The notes beneath the pieces are model-generated. The model was not told where the DNA came from. It made no database searches and saw only the letters and a program-made list of their open reading frames with translations. This document shows positions 62,987 to 64,000 of a DNA stretch of 64,000 nt, piece by piece. Within the stretch, counting starts at the first letter, position 1; each line of letters begins with the position of its first letter. Source of the stretch: Zeus faber (Eukaryota; Chordata; Actinopteri; Zeiformes; Zeidae); NCBI GenBank assembly GCA_960531495.1, contig OY482851.1, positions 25,335,533 to 25,399,532 of the forward strand, given 5' to 3'. Position numbers and translations under genes: made by a program.

Positions 62987-63848
62987 TTATCTTAATGTAA
63001 ATGTAAAAATTCTAAATCTTTCTCCAATAATCGTAATTTGCTCCTCCTTCCATATTCTCCTGCTTCTCATCTTTACTTCTGATCTCTTCCCACTGGGTTC
63101 CTCTCTCTGGTTCATGTCTTCCCACTGGGTTCTTCTTTCCTCTATCAGATTCATGTCTTCCCATTCGATTCCTCTCTCTTCTATCAGGTTCATGTCTTCC
63201 CACTGGGTTCCTCTCTCTTCTATCAGGTTCATGTCTTCCCACTGGGTTCCTCTCTCTTCTATCAGGTTCATGTCTTCCCACTGGGTTCCTCTCTCCTCTA
63301 TCAGGTTCATGTCTTCCCACTGGGTTCCTCTTTCCTCTATCAGGTTCATGTCTTCCCACTGGGTTCCTCTTTCCTCTATCAGGTTCATGTCTTCCCACTG
63401 GGTTCCTCTTTCCTCTATCAGGTTCATGTCTTCCCACTCAGTTTGTCTCTCCTCTATCAGGTTGGTGTCTTCCCACTGGGTTCCACCCTCCTCGTTCCGA
63501 TCTTCCCACATGGTTCCTCTCTCCTCGGTCAGGTTCATGTCCTCCCACTGGTTTCCTCTCTCCTCTATCAGATTTCATACCTTCCCACTGTGATTGTGTC
63601 CCTATTGTATTTGTTGTTAATTGACAAACCTTTCTCTCTTCTTCAGTTGAATCCCTTCCCCTACCTCCAAACCATGTCTCTTTGTCTTCCATATACTTAA
63701 CCAGGTTGTTCTCCAGATTCTCCAAATCAATAATCTCAAATGGCTCGTGGTCTTGAGTAACAACCTGCTGATCATAACGTTCTAGCTTGTCCTTCAGGGC
63801 CATGACTGTCTCTATCACCACATGTATTTCTGTGGGTATTGCTTCCAT
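62987..63848 (-). CDS. Unrecognised minus-strand frames ending in 39-bp (13-codon) repeats
   Basis: From ATG 63848 a unique stretch of about 90 residues begins MEAIPTEIHVVIETVMALKD and continues with KLERYDQQ and FEIIDLENLENN (acidic, helical, possibly coiled). It then enters a 39-bp repeat. Two minus-strand frames are open through the repeats: 63538-62987 reads MNLIEERGTQWED about ten times, and 63848-63438 (reopening at 63437) reads RHEPDRGKRNPVG. The first repeat has one extra base (CAGATTTCATACC against CAGGTTCATGTC), which changes which frame follows the unique part. I do not recognise the protein. It could be a fast-evolving gene, a last exon, or a transposon-derived frame with an expanded minisatellite. 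Confidence 0.35.
63100..63575. repeat. 39-bp minisatellite
   Basis: About 11-12 copies of a unit containing TCAGGTTCATGTCTTCCCAC and TGGGTTCCTCTCTC. The central copies are almost identical and the outer ones decayed. Unit length divisible by three keeps overlapping frames open. Confidence 0.9.
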
Positions 63849-64000
63849 TGTGATACGTTTGGGTGTTTTAATGCCATTGTTCTGCCCCGTCCTTCCGGGA
63901 GGTCGGTTTTGGTTTGTCCATATCGCTCCCGTCTCCTGTCACAGGAAGTGACATGAAAGCGCTTCCTGCCATTCAGAATGCTCAACGCAGACTTTCAGAT
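63849..64000. other. Right-edge sequence upstream of the repeat frame
   Basis: CpG-containing, non-repetitive. A short minus-strand ATG at about 63922 opens only 17 codons. Could be a leader or promoter for the frame to its left. Confidence 0.3.

Noticed and set aside
63100-63575. Possible CRISPR-like direct repeats
   Set aside because: The 39-bp units are contiguous, without spacers, and the DNA is vertebrate; it is a minisatellite.

Overview
The window is vertebrate nuclear DNA, almost certainly from a teleost fish. It shows long introns with GT-AG junctions, dense dinucleotide microsatellites, and fish-type Tc1, CR1/L2-like LINE, tRNA-derived SINE and BEL/Pao sequence. It also carries a gene neighbourhood equivalent to human 12q24.31.

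Layout. (1) 1-8,280, minus strand: the first six coding exons of musashi-1 (msi1); the 3' part lies beyond the left edge. (2) 8,281-12,043: intergenic DNA with microsatellites, two small non-autonomous DNA transposons (one with telomere-like repeats inside) and an HNF4-type site just upstream of the next gene. (3) 12,044-16,410, plus strand: complete ten-exon hnf1a (566 aa). (4) 16,844-20,073, minus strand: complete six-exon custos (C12orf43 homologue), convergent with hnf1a; their poly(A) signals lie about 165 bp apart. (5) 22,434-26,156, minus strand: complete five-exon unc119b (243 aa), with a dead Tc1 element in intron 2. (6) 26,157-31,338: upstream DNA, a partial array unit fused to a truncated LINE, and a flanking repeat. 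(7) 31,339-56,309: a tandem array of 14 units, basically 1,470-1,485 bp long. Each unit has one minus-strand tRNA-Arg(TCG) gene, 13 of them identical, plus a fragment of a BEL/Pao LTR retrotransposon. Units F, G and H are enlarged by a SINE and by a LINE split in two by array DNA. (8) 56,310-64,000: matching flank repeat, partial unit, minisatellites, a probable retroelement LTR, a second internally deleted LINE, and an unrecognised minus-strand frame built of 39-bp repeats.

The four host genes are independent single-copy genes: an RNA-binding translational regulator, a liver/gut/pancreas transcription factor, a Wnt-linked nuclear protein and a lipidated-cargo carrier. The notable structure is the array, in which a tRNA gene and a retroelement fragment have been amplified and homogenised together.

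Exon limits come from reading splice sites, frame and remembered family sequences. No alignment or database search was run.
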